DNA of 64,000 nt. Origin: Cyclobacteriaceae bacterium (lineage in GTDB: Bacteria; Bacteroidota; Bacteroidia; Cytophagales; Cyclobacteriaceae). The first letter of the stretch is position 1, and each line of letters starts with the position of its first letter. The translations under genes were made by a program, and so were the position numbers. Shown here in pieces: positions 27,774 through 36,254 of the stretch. The stretch covers positions 17,919 through 81,918 of the forward strand of contig JAGQYI010000048.1 in NCBI GenBank assembly GCA_020436165.1, given 5' to 3'. The notes beneath the pieces were generated by a model. It saw only the letters and a list, made by a program, of their open reading frames with translations. It did no database searches and was not told the DNA's origin.

Positions 27774-28964
27774 ATGAACATACACGAATATCAGGCCAAG
27801 GACATACTTTCCAGCTATGGGGTAAGGATTCAAAGAGGTATTGTAGCCGATTCTAAAGAAAAAGCGGTGAAGGCCGCAAAACAACTACATAAAGATACGG
27901 GAACCGGATGGTATGTTGTAAAAGCCCAAATTCATGCCGGAGGAAGAGGCAAAGGCGGTGGAGTTAAACTTGCAAAAAGCATAGATGAAGTAGCCACTCT
28001 TTCGGACCAAATTCTAGGCATGCAATTGATAACGCACCAAACCGGCCCTGAGGGTAAAACTGTTCATAAAGTATTAATTGCGGAAGATGTATACTATCCT
28101 GGTGAATCAGAACCTAAGGAGTTTTATTTAAGTATTTTGCTTGATAGGGCAAAAGCGTGCAATGTGATTATGGCTTCTACTGAAGGCGGAATGGATATTG
28201 AAACCGTTGCCGCCAATACTCCAGATAAAATTATCAAAGAATGGATTGACCCCAGAGTAGGATTGCAGGCATTTCAGGCCAGAAAAGTAGCTTTTGCCTT
28301 AGGTCTTAAAGGTGAAGCATTCAAAGAAATGGTTAAATTCATTTTTAGCTTATACAAAGCTTATGAAGCCACCGATTCCTCACTTTTCGAGATCAACCCT
28401 GTTTTAAAAACATCTGACAATAAGATTCTTGCAGTTGACGCCAAGGTGAACCTGGACGATAACGCTTTGTACAGACACAATGATCTGGCGGAATTAAGAG
28501 ATCTAACTGAAGAAGACCCGTTGGAGGTCGAGGCAGCTAAATCAGATCTTAACTATGTTCGATTAGATGGAAATGTAGGCTGTATGGTAAATGGTGCTGG
28601 CTTGGCTATGGCAACCATGGATATCATAAAACTGTCGGGTGGTGAACCTGCTAACTTTCTTGATGTAGGCGGAACAGCAAATGCAGAAACAGTTGAGGCG
28701 GGTTTTAGAATCATTTTAAAAGAACCAAACGTAAAAGCAATACTTATCAATATTTTTGGCGGAATTGTTAGATGTGACCGTGTAGCAAATGGTGTAGTCG
28801 AAGCGTACAAAAACATTGGTGAAATCAATGTGCCAATTATTGTAAGGTTACAAGGCACTAATGCTGAAGAAGGCGCTAAAATTATTGAAGATTCAGGCTT
28901 AAAAGTTACCTCTGCTGTTGTTTTAAAAGATGCCGCAGAAAGAGTAAAAGAGGCACTTGCTTAA
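27774..28964 (+). CDS. sucC: Succinyl-CoA synthetase, beta subunit
   Basis: TCA-cycle enzyme subunit (396 aa) that with the alpha subunit makes succinate and ATP or GTP. The ATP-grasp N-terminus [16 protein letters not shown] and [19 protein letters not shown] are diagnostic. The C-terminal CoA/phosphohistidine-interacting domain has [17 protein letters not shown] and [13 protein letters not shown] reject an upstream start at 27687, which would add 29 unrelated residues and lie ahead of the promoter. sucD is not adjacent; instead tRNA-Arg starts 14 bp after the stop. Confidence 0.96.
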   Translation: MNIHEYQAKDILSSYGVRIQRGIVADSKEKAVKAAKQLHKDTGTGWYVVKAQIHAGGRGKGGGVKLAKSIDEVATLSDQILGMQLITHQTGPEGKTVHKVLIAEDVYYPGESEPKEFYLSILLDRAKACNVIMASTEGGMDIETVAANTPDKIIKEWIDPRVGLQAFQARKVAFALGLKGEAFKEMVKFIFSLYKAYEATDSSLFEINPVLKTSDNKILAVDAKVNLDDNALYRHNDLAELRDLTEEDPLEVEAAKSDLNYVRLDGNVGCMVNGAGLAMATMDIIKLSGGEPANFLDVGGTANAETVEAGFRIILKEPNVKAILINIFGGIVRCDRVANGVVEAYKNIGEINVPIIVRLQGTNAEEGAKIIEDSGLKVTSAVVLKDAAERVKEALA

Positions 28965-28978
28965 AAGATACGCCCTTT

Positions 28979-29052
28979 GCACCCGTAGTTCAACTGGATA
29001 GAATATCGGATTTCGGCTCCGAGGGTTGAGGGTTCGAATCCTTCCGGGTGCA
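28979..29052 (+). tRNA. tRNA-Arg (anticodon UCG)
   Basis: A 74-nt cloverleaf. Acceptor GCACCCG pairs with CGGGTGC plus A. The anticodon stem TCGGA/TCCGA encloses TTTCGGC (anticodon TCG), and the T arm has GGTTCGAATCC. It follows sucC by 14 bp and has no clear own promoter, so it may be processed from the sucC transcript. CCA is not encoded. Confidence 0.96.
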
Positions 29053-29053
29053 C

Positions 29054-29089
29054 AAAAGCCTTCCATTTAATTTGAGGAAGGCTTTTTTT
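29054..29089 (+). terminator. Terminator after tRNA-Arg
   Basis: AAAAGCCTTCC (29054-29064) pairs with GGAAGGCTTTT (29076-29086), followed by more T. It ends the sucC/tRNA-Arg unit. Confidence 0.9.
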
Positions 29090-29093
29090 ATAC

Positions 29094-29124
29094 TTGCATT
29101 TTGCTCAATATCCTTTTACCTTTA
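29094..29124 (+). promoter_or_regulatory. Promoter of the beta-barrel protein gene
   Basis: TTG at 29094-29096, a 20-bp spacer, then TACCTTTA at 29117-29124 (one mismatch to TAnnTTTG). It lies just before the ATGs at 29140 and 29146. Confidence 0.5.
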
Positions 29125-29139
29125 AGATTGAATAGTTAT

Positions 29140-30051
29140 ATGTCCATGAAAAAGTTTGCAGTTATACTTCTTTTAATTGGTATCAGCCTCGAGTTATCAG
29201 CACAAAGTTTTTATAACCGTAGGATTGACAGAAGATGGATTGCATCAGTGGGTACAGGCACTGCAAAATATTTTGGTGACTTGGCAAACTCAGGTCAAAT
29301 TTTTCAAAGTACTCGATATAATCTTGAAGCAGGCCTGGAATACCGGTTTACGTCAAGAGTATCGGCTAGAACAGGTTTAACATATTTCAGAATTCATGGG
29401 GATGACAAGGACGCAAATTCGGATGGACGTGTAGTTAGGAATCTTAATTTTGTTGGAAACAATGTAGAAATCTCAGCTGTTGGAATTGTACAACTATTTG
29501 ATGAGTCTGGGAGATATTATCAGCGTCCAGTGGTGAATGTTAATTTTTTTGCCGGTATTGCACTGCTTTACTTTAATCCAAAAACAAATATACCTGCCAC
29601 TGACTATAATGGAAATCCATTCCCGGATGCAGGTAAAATGACGAGTTTAAGGCAATATCAAACCGAGCAAGTGAGTTATGGCCCAGTTACTTTAGCTGTT
29701 CCATTCGGAGTAGGTGTAAAACTTAAAGTTTCACCTTTTTTAAATATCAGTGCCAATGGTGGGTACAGATATACTTTTACTGACTACTTGGATGATATTA
29801 GCAATAAATACGTAGGAGAGGATGCTTTTACCGATCCACTTGCTCAAGCTTTGGCTGATCGGAGGCCCGAAATTGGTCTAACTCCTTTTGATAGTGGAAA
29901 TAAAAGGGGAGATCCAACAAAAAAAGACGGTTACTTTATGCTGAGTGTGAGAGCTGAGTATTATTTACCTTCTAATATTTTCGGGAACAATAATAATAGA
30001 GGAAGAACTTATAAGAAACCCAAGTATCGTAGAGGAGGAAAAAGAAGATAG
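29140..30051 (+). CDS. Outer-membrane beta-barrel protein (DUF6089-like)
   Basis: A 303-residue secreted protein. A signal peptide (about residues 3-22, ending in LELSAQ) is followed by a small beta-barrel of the type WIASVGTGTAKYFGDLAN, LEAGLEYRFTSRVSARTGLTYF and VPFGVGVKLKVSPFLNISANGGYRY, as in DUF6089 proteins of Bacteroidota. The last ~20 residues are very basic (RGRTYKKPKYRRGGKRR). I place the start at ATG 29140 (29146 is also possible); the in-frame codon at 29101 precedes the promoter. The role is unknown. It is convergent with the end of the polysaccharide locus, only 14 bp apart. Confidence 0.78.
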   Translation: MSMKKFAVILLLIGISLELSAQSFYNRRIDRRWIASVGTGTAKYFGDLANSGQIFQSTRYNLEAGLEYRFTSRVSARTGLTYFRIHGDDKDANSDGRVVRNLNFVGNNVEISAVGIVQLFDESGRYYQRPVVNVNFFAGIALLYFNPKTNIPATDYNGNPFPDAGKMTSLRQYQTEQVSYGPVTLAVPFGVGVKLKVSPFLNISANGGYRYTFTDYLDDISNKYVGEDAFTDPLAQALADRRPEIGLTPFDSGNKRGDPTKKDGYFMLSVRAEYYLPSNIFGNNNNRGRTYKKPKYRRGGKRR

Positions 30052-30065
30052 TTATCTAGGTTTAT

Positions 30066-31964
30066 CTAAACCGCAGACTTGTCAAGTTCAGTAAATTTTG
30101 ATTCGTTACTAATAAACTCTGGAACTAATTTCTTCATCCTTTGGACCATTTCAAATTCCTTCTGATCATTTGCAAGCTGAATTATTTCATCAATAGCGCT
30201 GTTAACCTTTAGGAAAGGATGATCAATCACTTTAGCTATCATGATTTTATTGTGATGTGTATTAATGCAGTTCTCTTTATCATTTAATAATTCTTCGAAC
30301 AGTTTTTCTCCTTCTCTAAGTCCTGTAAACTCAATTTTTATCTCCGAATTAGGTTCAAATCCAGATAAGAGAATCATCCTTTCAGCCAGATCAGCTATTT
30401 TAACAGATTTACCCATATCAAAAATAAATATCTCACCTCCTTTTCCCATTGCCGCAGCCTCAAGAACCAATTGGCAGGCTTCCGGTATTGTCATAAAGAA
30501 TCTGGTTATTTCCGGATGGGTTACAGTTACAGGGCCGCCCTTTGCAATTTGTTCTTTAAACAATGGAATAACAGAACCATTTGATCCAAGAACATTTCCA
30601 AATCTTGTTGTCACGAACTTTGTCTTTGAATATACTCCCTTCTCGGCTAAATTATTTAATGACTGGACAAACATCTCACCAATTCGCTTTGATGCACCCA
30701 TAACATTGGTTGGGTTCACTGCTTTATCAGTTGAAATGTAAACAAACTTATCAACTTTATTCTTTACGGAAATCTCTGCCAAGGATCTTGTTCCCAGTAC
30801 ATTACACAGAACGGCTTCAGTGGAATTAATTTCCATCATTGGTACATGTTTATAGGCGGCTGCATGAAATACGATATTTGGTTTGTAAGTTTCAAAAACA
30901 TGGTTCAATCTTTCACTATTCGTAATATCCCCAATTATATATTCCACTTCTATATCACCTAATAAAAATTCCTTAAGCTCTTGTTGCAGTGAAAACATAG
31001 AGGATTCAGACTGATCATAAAGAATCAAACTTATGGGATGATACCCGGCTAGTTGCCTAACTATTTCACTTCCTATTGATCCTGCAGCCCCTGTTATTAA
31101 AATTCGTTGTTCGCCTACTTCTTTAGATATGTAATAGTTGTTTAAATTGATAGCTTCTCTACCTAGTAAATCTTCAATATTAATTTCCTGAATTTGACGA
31201 GTGCTCAATTCACCTTTTGCCCATTTATTTACTGGAGGAACATGCAAAACCTTGGTCCCGGACCTTAAAGCAATATCTACAAGTTCGTTTTTTCGAGTTA
31301 TATCAAGATTTTGAACAGAAATAACAATTTCATCAATATCTAATTCAACCATTACCTGTTCTATTCGGTTCCCAGAATAAATCTTAACACCATTTACTAC
31401 TTTGCCTACTTTGTTTTGGTCATCTTCAATGTACCCCATAACCTTGGAGTCATTATCATTAGTAAAAAGTTGATTTACTATTTGTCCAGATTGCCCGGCT
31501 CCGAAGATCAAGATTTTCTTAAGAGACTTTGGTCCCCCTTTTAGAAAATTAAATATAAACTTAACAATAAGTCTATAAGTCAAAAGAAATACAACACTTA
31601 TAAAAAGTGCTATAAGATTTATTGAGTACGGCAGACCTGAAATACCATTTTTGGCATAATAAAGAAAGTTAAATAATGCAGACAAACCTGAGGCTAAGCC
31701 TATTGTGTATGCAACTCGTAATCCATCCTGAAATCCTGTGTATCTGACAATCCCGGAATAACTTCTCGTAATTAAGGAAACGAATATGGATAAAAAAACA
31801 AATACGGGTATTCCAACCTCATAATTACTACTGTCAACAGAAACAAGATTGAAGTTAAATCTAAGAATGTAAGAGAATGAAACAGCAATCAACACCAAAA
31901 AAGCATCAATAACTATAATGATCCAGCGAGGTAATATCCGTAGTTCCCTCAGTCTCCTAAACAT
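30066..31964 (-). CDS. UDP-sugar 4,6-dehydratase, CapD/WbpM/PglF type
   Basis: Membrane-bound nucleotide-sugar dehydratase (632 aa). Four N-terminal transmembrane helices (about 10-140) are followed by a CoA-binding-like Rossmann domain (ILIFGAGQSGQIV) and then an extended SDR domain with ITGAAGSIGSE (Gly292, Gly295, Gly298). The active site has STDKAVNPTNVMGASKR, with Met422 in place of the usual Tyr and Lys426, as in FlaA1/PglF. These enzymes make UDP-4-keto-6-deoxy sugars. I start at MFRRLRELR, 7 bp after the stop of a small upstream gene; a longer version at 32018 would overlap that gene. It likely works with the aminotransferase and acetyltransferases at 36244-38622. Confidence 0.9.
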   Translation of the reverse strand: MFRRLRELRILPRWIIIVIDAFLVLIAVSFSYILRFNFNLVSVDSSNYEVGIPVFVFLSIFVSLITRSYSGIVRYTGFQDGLRVAYTIGLASGLSALFNFLYYAKNGISGLPYSINLIALFISVVFLLTYRLIVKFIFNFLKGGPKSLKKILIFGAGQSGQIVNQLFTNDNDSKVMGYIEDDQNKVGKVVNGVKIYSGNRIEQVMVELDIDEIVISVQNLDITRKNELVDIALRSGTKVLHVPPVNKWAKGELSTRQIQEINIEDLLGREAINLNNYYISKEVGEQRILITGAAGSIGSEIVRQLAGYHPISLILYDQSESSMFSLQQELKEFLLGDIEVEYIIGDITNSERLNHVFETYKPNIVFHAAAYKHVPMMEINSTEAVLCNVLGTRSLAEISVKNKVDKFVYISTDKAVNPTNVMGASKRIGEMFVQSLNNLAEKGVYSKTKFVTTRFGNVLGSNGSVIPLFKEQIAKGGPVTVTHPEITRFFMTIPEACQLVLEAAAMGKGGEIFIFDMGKSVKIADLAERMILLSGFEPNSEIKIEFTGLREGEKLFEELLNDKENCINTHHNKIMIAKVIDHPFLKVNSAIDEIIQLANDQKEFEMVQRMKKLVPEFISNESKFTELDKSAV

Positions 31965-31971
31965 TTCTAAT

Positions 31972-32151
31972 TTATTTTTTTCGGTGATGGAATGCCTTCT
32001 TTGCTCCAAATAAAGCACCTACTGCAATCAGGATCTCAATTCCACCTATTGGAACATCAGGATCTCCACCTCCTCCAGGACCTCCACCTCCTGGCTGAGC
32101 GGCCAGCAGCGAAGACAAAAAGATAAAGAATGCAACAAGCCTTAATCTCAT
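31972..32151 (-). CDS. Small PID-CTERM-like exosortase substrate candidate (59 aa)
   Basis: This short gene is easy to miss. It encodes 59 residues: a signal peptide (1-18, MRLRLVAFFIFLSSLLAA), a Gly/Pro-rich linker (QPGGGGPGGGGDPD), the motif VPIGGIE, a hydrophobic helix (about ILIAVGALFGA) and a basic tail KKAFHHRKK. That tripartite end (short motif, transmembrane segment, Arg/Lys tail) is the layout of exosortase sorting signals. I recall very similar small Bacteroidota proteins being called PID-CTERM, where the motif is usually PIDGG or similar; here the Asp is replaced. Its ATG overlaps the TGA of the T9SS gene (ATGA), and an XrtF-like exosortase lies four genes upstream. The mature product would be only a Gly/Pro-rich peptide. 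Confidence 0.72.
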   Translation of the reverse strand: MRLRLVAFFIFLSSLLAAQPGGGGPGGGGDPDVPIGGIEILIAVGALFGAKKAFHHRKK

Positions 32152-35100
32152 TTTTTTAGAATTCTGTAATTGATGGTTTTGCTTTTGGTTACAATATTAA
32201 CAATATAAATACCCTTTGGGGCAAATGTCATGTTAATTTCATTTTCGATTTTCTTTCCTGAACTATATATCAGTTTGCCATTGGTTGAATATATTCTAAC
32301 ATTAAGAACGTCTAACCGCTTTGAATCGATATGTAAAACAGAACTAACCGGGTTTGGATACAAACTAATTTCAGAGCCATCCAAATCATTTTCAATGTCT
32401 GTAACTACAGAAACCAAATGAATTTCAAATCTTGAATTACCCCAACTTTCAGGATCACTTGTTACGTTAAAGTTATATTCATAACCACTTTCAAGCGTTG
32501 TTGATTTATTCAAATAATTGTCAATCAAAACAAAGTCATATAAAGGAGAGAAAGACTCCAAATTATCAAACGAAAGAACATAATCCCCCTCCTCAAATAC
32601 TCTAACATAATCGCTTAGATCATTGTCCCAAGCCGTATTATACATGTCAACCTTTATGGTTTTTTCATCAAACTCACCTAATGCAGCAAGTGTATTAATT
32701 GCTAAACTCTGCCCTTCGCTGTCAAGAGTAGCCAAATTAAAAATGCCGTTTCTGAGCTTAATCCCATCATACTTAGTATCAAACCCATCTATAGCTCCTT
32801 CTCTAAAGTGAATGTACGTTCTATCAACTTTATCTGCCTTGGATAATGAAACAATTAACAAATTTTGCTCTTCTTCATCAGAGCTTCGAAGAAAAGAGCT
32901 TGAAGAAGTGGCTTTAGCAGATTCAGGTATAGTTAATGTTGGACTCGAGGCATTTGTTTGCACCCAGAATGCCTGGCCAGAAGCAATAAGGCCATTTGTT
33001 AAATTACCAGTAGAACCATTCCAATAATCATAACTTGAAGTGGACGTATTCCAAACAGCAACTGTACCGCTAACACTTCCATTCCTTGTCATAAGGTCCC
33101 AATCTACGGTAGAAGGAAATGGATTATTAACCAAATTCCAGCCATCATCAGATGGGCTACCAGAACTAGTATATGTTAAGGGAATAGATTGATTATGCTG
33201 ATTTAAAGTGCCAGAAAAACTAACAGTTACTGGCATTTCTTCAGTTCTTGTCCACATAGAATATCCTCTGGAATTAGATATAGAACTACCAAATGTAGAC
33301 TGCAACACCCAACCGTTATCAACTCCACCTGTTACTGATTCATTATAATAGGCAAGGTCGTTACCGTTAATTGTTAGACCAGCGCTTGTTATCTGAGTTA
33401 CCGTTGCTCCATTAACACAAGTCCCAAAATTTCTCCAAACATCGCCTCCTCCATCAAAATAGCGCTGCACAACCACATTGCCGGTAACACTTGCATCTGA
33501 AGGAATTGCATTGATTCGTGCAGCATTGGATCCAGATGTAGAAATTACTGTAAATACTCCTGAACCACTTCCATCGGCATCAAAAACAGCTCCAGAACCA
33601 AGAGTCATAGCAGTATTCAAATTGGAATTCATATTATTCGAAACTGTACCACCTGAATTAGTCACCGTCAGGTTATAAAAATTATTAGTACTTGAACCCG
33701 AAATGCTTTGCGCATTTATCCCATTGAAAGTTACAGTACCATTTACATTACTAAAGGTTCCACTATTTGCAAAATCACCAGCAATAGTAAGCGTTTTACT
33801 AGGAGCCGAAATTGAACCTGTTACCGTTAAATCGTTAAAAGCATTGGTACCACTACCGGAAATGGTAGTCGTTCCATCAAAAACAAATACTCCCGATGCG
33901 GATAAACTACCATCGTTCACTAAATTTCCAGCCAGATTTACTTGCCTACCATTGGGATCAAAAGAGGCTCCCGGATCAATATCCAGAACTCCATTTATAT
34001 CGGCATCCTGATTAGATAAAGATACACCAGCAGAATTAGATACAGTTATACCTCCACCAAAAGTTACCATGTTATTACCGGTGATGGATTGAGCGGATGT
34101 TCCATTGAAGTTAATTCTCTGAGTTGGAGCCCAGGTTCCATCATTGTGTAAATTGCCTTGTAAGTCAATTATATTCCCATTACTAGATGTTGAAAAAGTT
34201 GTTTCAATAGTAATATCTCCAAAAACTTTAAGTAATCCGGAAAGTGCAGATGATAGCGTTTTTGTTCCAGACCCTGTCAAAATTAAGTTTCCATAATTCG
34301 CAGGTAGAACACTTTGATCACCAAGTCTATTATATGTTACAGTAAAGTTATAATCGCCCGGAACAGGGACCGAAGAAGGCCCCGGAGACGTGCTATGCCA
34401 CCAACCATCCGGTTGATTATTTGTCACGTTCAAAGTAGAACCAGAACTGAATGTAAACCCATCTGAATTAAGATATCCATTAGTATTGACAGTAATAGTA
34501 GCTGATCCACTCATTGTCACATCAGGGAAGTTTGTTGATGCAGAACCTCCATTTATTGAACCTCCAACAACCATAGCAGAGCCACTTTCAATCGTAATTG
34601 AAGCACTACCACTACTATTGGAAACAGCATACCCGGAACCAATTGTAAATGTAGTTCCAGAGTCCACAATTAAAGAATTGGAAATGGCAATATTTCCATT
34701 AATTGTCGTTCCTCCACCTGAGCTAAAAGATATAGTATTAAATGGAGAGGTCGTTGACCAATTATTTATAACTGTTGAGCCGGTACCTAAAATAACAATA
34801 TTCAAAAAAGAATTATCTTCAATAATTTGCGCACTTGGTACGCCTGTACTCGATAAACTTAAGTTGATATTTAATGTTACCGGGGTAAATAAAAAGAAAG
34901 GATCGCTGTAATATAATGAATTAGCAACGGAATTAGTTACTGTGATACGATCGACTGTCACATCTCCATATATGGGGTTCAAGCCTACCTGCCTTCCGTT
35001 TGTAATTGCTATATCTCCGGTTCCAGGAACACCTGCTCCACCTGATCCTGTTGGAGTTAAGGACCAAATAGAAGCATCTCCCCAATCTCCATTGGCGATA

Positions 35101-35174
35101 GCAAAATAATTAGTTGAATAAGCTGAAGTGCTTATAAAAATTATAAATATTAGAAAGTAAAAATTCCTAACCAT
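32148..35174 (-). CDS. Large secreted repeat protein with T9SS type A C-terminal sorting domain
   Basis: Cell-surface or secreted protein of 1008 aa. The signal peptide (about 1-19) is followed by NGDWGDASIWSLTPTGSGG and a long Ser/Thr/Gly/Asn-rich region with recurring units of about 50-60 residues such as TVTFNGINAQSISGSSTNNF and LTVTGSISAPSKTLTIAGDF, suggesting a beta-solenoid. The C-terminus has YPNPVSSVLHID, VRIYSTNGKLIYS and KGIYIVNIV, the type A T9SS domain that directs export across the outer membrane. It sits between the exosortase-associated gene and the small PID-CTERM-like gene, to which it is ATGA-coupled. An adhesin or matrix role is inferred. Confidence 0.87.
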   Translation of the reverse strand: MVRNFYFLIFIIFISTSAYSTNYFAIANGDWGDASIWSLTPTGSGGAGVPGTGDIAITNGRQVGLNPIYGDVTVDRITVTNSVANSLYYSDPFFLFTPVTLNINLSLSSTGVPSAQIIEDNSFLNIVILGTGSTVINNWSTTSPFNTISFSSGGGTTINGNIAISNSLIVDSGTTFTIGSGYAVSNSSGSASITIESGSAMVVGGSINGGSASTNFPDVTMSGSATITVNTNGYLNSDGFTFSSGSTLNVTNNQPDGWWHSTSPGPSSVPVPGDYNFTVTYNRLGDQSVLPANYGNLILTGSGTKTLSSALSGLLKVFGDITIETTFSTSSNGNIIDLQGNLHNDGTWAPTQRINFNGTSAQSITGNNMVTFGGGITVSNSAGVSLSNQDADINGVLDIDPGASFDPNGRQVNLAGNLVNDGSLSASGVFVFDGTTTISGSGTNAFNDLTVTGSISAPSKTLTIAGDFANSGTFSNVNGTVTFNGINAQSISGSSTNNFYNLTVTNSGGTVSNNMNSNLNTAMTLGSGAVFDADGSGSGVFTVISTSGSNAARINAIPSDASVTGNVVVQRYFDGGGDVWRNFGTCVNGATVTQITSAGLTINGNDLAYYNESVTGGVDNGWVLQSTFGSSISNSRGYSMWTRTEEMPVTVSFSGTLNQHNQSIPLTYTSSGSPSDDGWNLVNNPFPSTVDWDLMTRNGSVSGTVAVWNTSTSSYDYWNGSTGNLTNGLIASGQAFWVQTNASSPTLTIPESAKATSSSSFLRSSDEEEQNLLIVSLSKADKVDRTYIHFREGAIDGFDTKYDGIKLRNGIFNLATLDSEGQSLAINTLAALGEFDEKTIKVDMYNTAWDNDLSDYVRVFEEGDYVLSFDNLESFSPLYDFVLIDNYLNKSTTLESGYEYNFNVTSDPESWGNSRFEIHLVSVVTDIENDLDGSEISLYPNPVSSVLHIDSKRLDVLNVRIYSTNGKLIYSSGKKIENEINMTFAPKGIYIVNIVTKSKTINYRILKK

Positions 35175-35218
35175 ATATTAATAATGGTAAAGTAGTTGCC
35201 AATATAATGATCAATACA

Positions 35219-35226
35219 CAAAAATA
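35219..35226 (-). promoter_or_regulatory. Possible internal promoter before the T9SS gene
   Basis: On the minus strand this reads TATTTTTG, an exact TAnnTTTG, 44 bp before the ATG at 35174. The nearest TTG is only 12 bp upstream of it. The 89-bp gap here is the largest intergenic space in the locus. Confidence 0.35.
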
Positions 35227-35263
35227 CTATTTTGTAACCAATAAGTAAATTTAGAACGGCATG

Positions 35264-35671
35264 TTAATACTTTTTCTTTTGAAACCAAAAAGCTGGTATC
35301 AAAAGCAACATGATGATTGGGTTCACTACAATCCGATGAACAAAGGAAAGCAAAGGAGAAGAAATCTCAGAAGGACCTTCTAGCGAAAGTTTGAAGTAAA
35401 AATAGAGAGGAAGTATAATGGCTAATTCAAAAAACTGTATAATAAATGCAATTTTTATCAATTCCCTATCATTAAAAATGGCATAGATGAGCAATATAAC
35501 AGCTAAATCGTTAACAATAAATCTTATTGACCTGTTGACAATAAATTGCCAGTTAGGGTTCAAAATATTTGAGAATAACCACTCGGAGTAATTAATTCGT
35601 TGAAGCAAATACATTGCTATAAGGATAACTACCGCCAATGTAATATAAAATGCTCTTTTGTTTACTTTCAC
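35264..35671 (-). CDS. Exosortase F system-associated membrane protein
   Basis: A 135-residue inner-membrane protein with about four transmembrane helices (6-22, 51-66, 76-92, 113-128). The pattern INYSEWLFSNILNPNWQ then RFIVNDLAVILLIYAIFN and FVHRIVVNPIIMLLLIPAFW is what I know as the small partner encoded next to XrtF in Bacteroidota (flavo_near_exo type). It follows the exosortase gene by 25 bp. Its function is unknown; it may be an assembly or substrate factor for the exosortase. Confidence 0.78.
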   Translation of the reverse strand: MKVNKRAFYITLAVVILIAMYLLQRINYSEWLFSNILNPNWQFIVNRSIRFIVNDLAVILLIYAIFNDRELIKIAFIIQFFELAIILPLYFYFKLSLEGPSEISSPLLSFVHRIVVNPIIMLLLIPAFWFQKKKY

Positions 35672-35696
35672 TATTTATTCAAGTAAAAGAAATGCT

Positions 35697-36254
35697 CTAA
35701 GATTTATTTTTTTGTGATACCCACCTTACCCAAATAAACCATAGTAAAAAAACGAATGCATAAATAATACCTGTGAAAACAAACTTGTGCATCAGGTAAA
35801 GTTGGTTAGGAAAATATCTGGCAACCAAGAAGAGTCCTGAAACACGTAAAAGATTGAATACGTAAATTGATATCAATCCAAGAAAAATAAATACAAATGA
35901 CCTACTCCAGCTCCCTTTGTATGCTATAATAAAAGCTAAAAAGAGAATACTAACATTAATCGCATTACACCCTTCATAAACATTCACAATTATATTCCCA
36001 TCAAGCGTAATAGCAACATTAGGTTCGACAAGTGAAGGCAAGATAGAAGCTCCAATCCCAACCAAATGAAGTAAATAAGAAGAATGTTTTGCAACTATGC
36101 GCGTAATGGGGTCGGCAATAGTACCGTAACTAACCACCCAAAAACCATATACAATATTTCCCAAAATGTATACACCAAGAAATCTCACAAGGAATAATAT
36201 AGATGCTCTGTACTTTTTAAAAAGCTGAAGAATTGAACTATCCTTATTTTCCAT
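35697..36254 (-). CDS. xrtF: Exosortase family protein, XrtF type
   Basis: Integral membrane transpeptidase-like protein (185 aa from MENKDSS). The exosortase triad is present: Cys96 in YEGCNAINVS, Arg137 in FNLLRVSG and His156 in LMHKFVF, each at the expected spacing in a multi-helix protein. Exosortases cut C-terminal sorting signals and attach the protein to surface glycan or lipid, and they typically sit in polysaccharide loci, as here. An alternative ATG at 36281 adds nine residues; either start overlaps the upstream acetyltransferase (by 11 or 38 bp). XrtF assignment rests on size and the adjacent partner gene. Confidence 0.84.
   Translation of the reverse strand: MENKDSSILQLFKKYRASILFLVRFLGVYILGNIVYGFWVVSYGTIADPITRIVAKHSSYLLHLVGIGASILPSLVEPNVAITLDGNIIVNVYEGCNAINVSILFLAFIIAYKGSWSRSFVFIFLGLISIYVFNLLRVSGLFLVARYFPNQLYLMHKFVFTGIIYAFVFLLWFIWVRWVSQKNKS

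Noticed and set aside
30059..30072. GGTTTA/TAAACC inverted repeat at the end of the polysaccharide locus
   Set aside because: Only 6 bp with a 2-nt loop, partly inside the coding end of the CapD-type gene, with no T-run; not enough for a terminator call.
31965..32018. Longer start of the CapD-type gene at 32018
   Set aside because: The extra residues do not resemble the family N-terminus and overlap the 59-aa PID-CTERM-like gene in another frame; MFRRLRELR at 31964 fits the family.
34486..34911. Antisense open frame of 141 codons in the T9SS gene
   Set aside because: Its Pro/Val-rich product is the mirror of the Gly/Thr/Ser-rich repeats on the other strand; no start signals or homology are seen.
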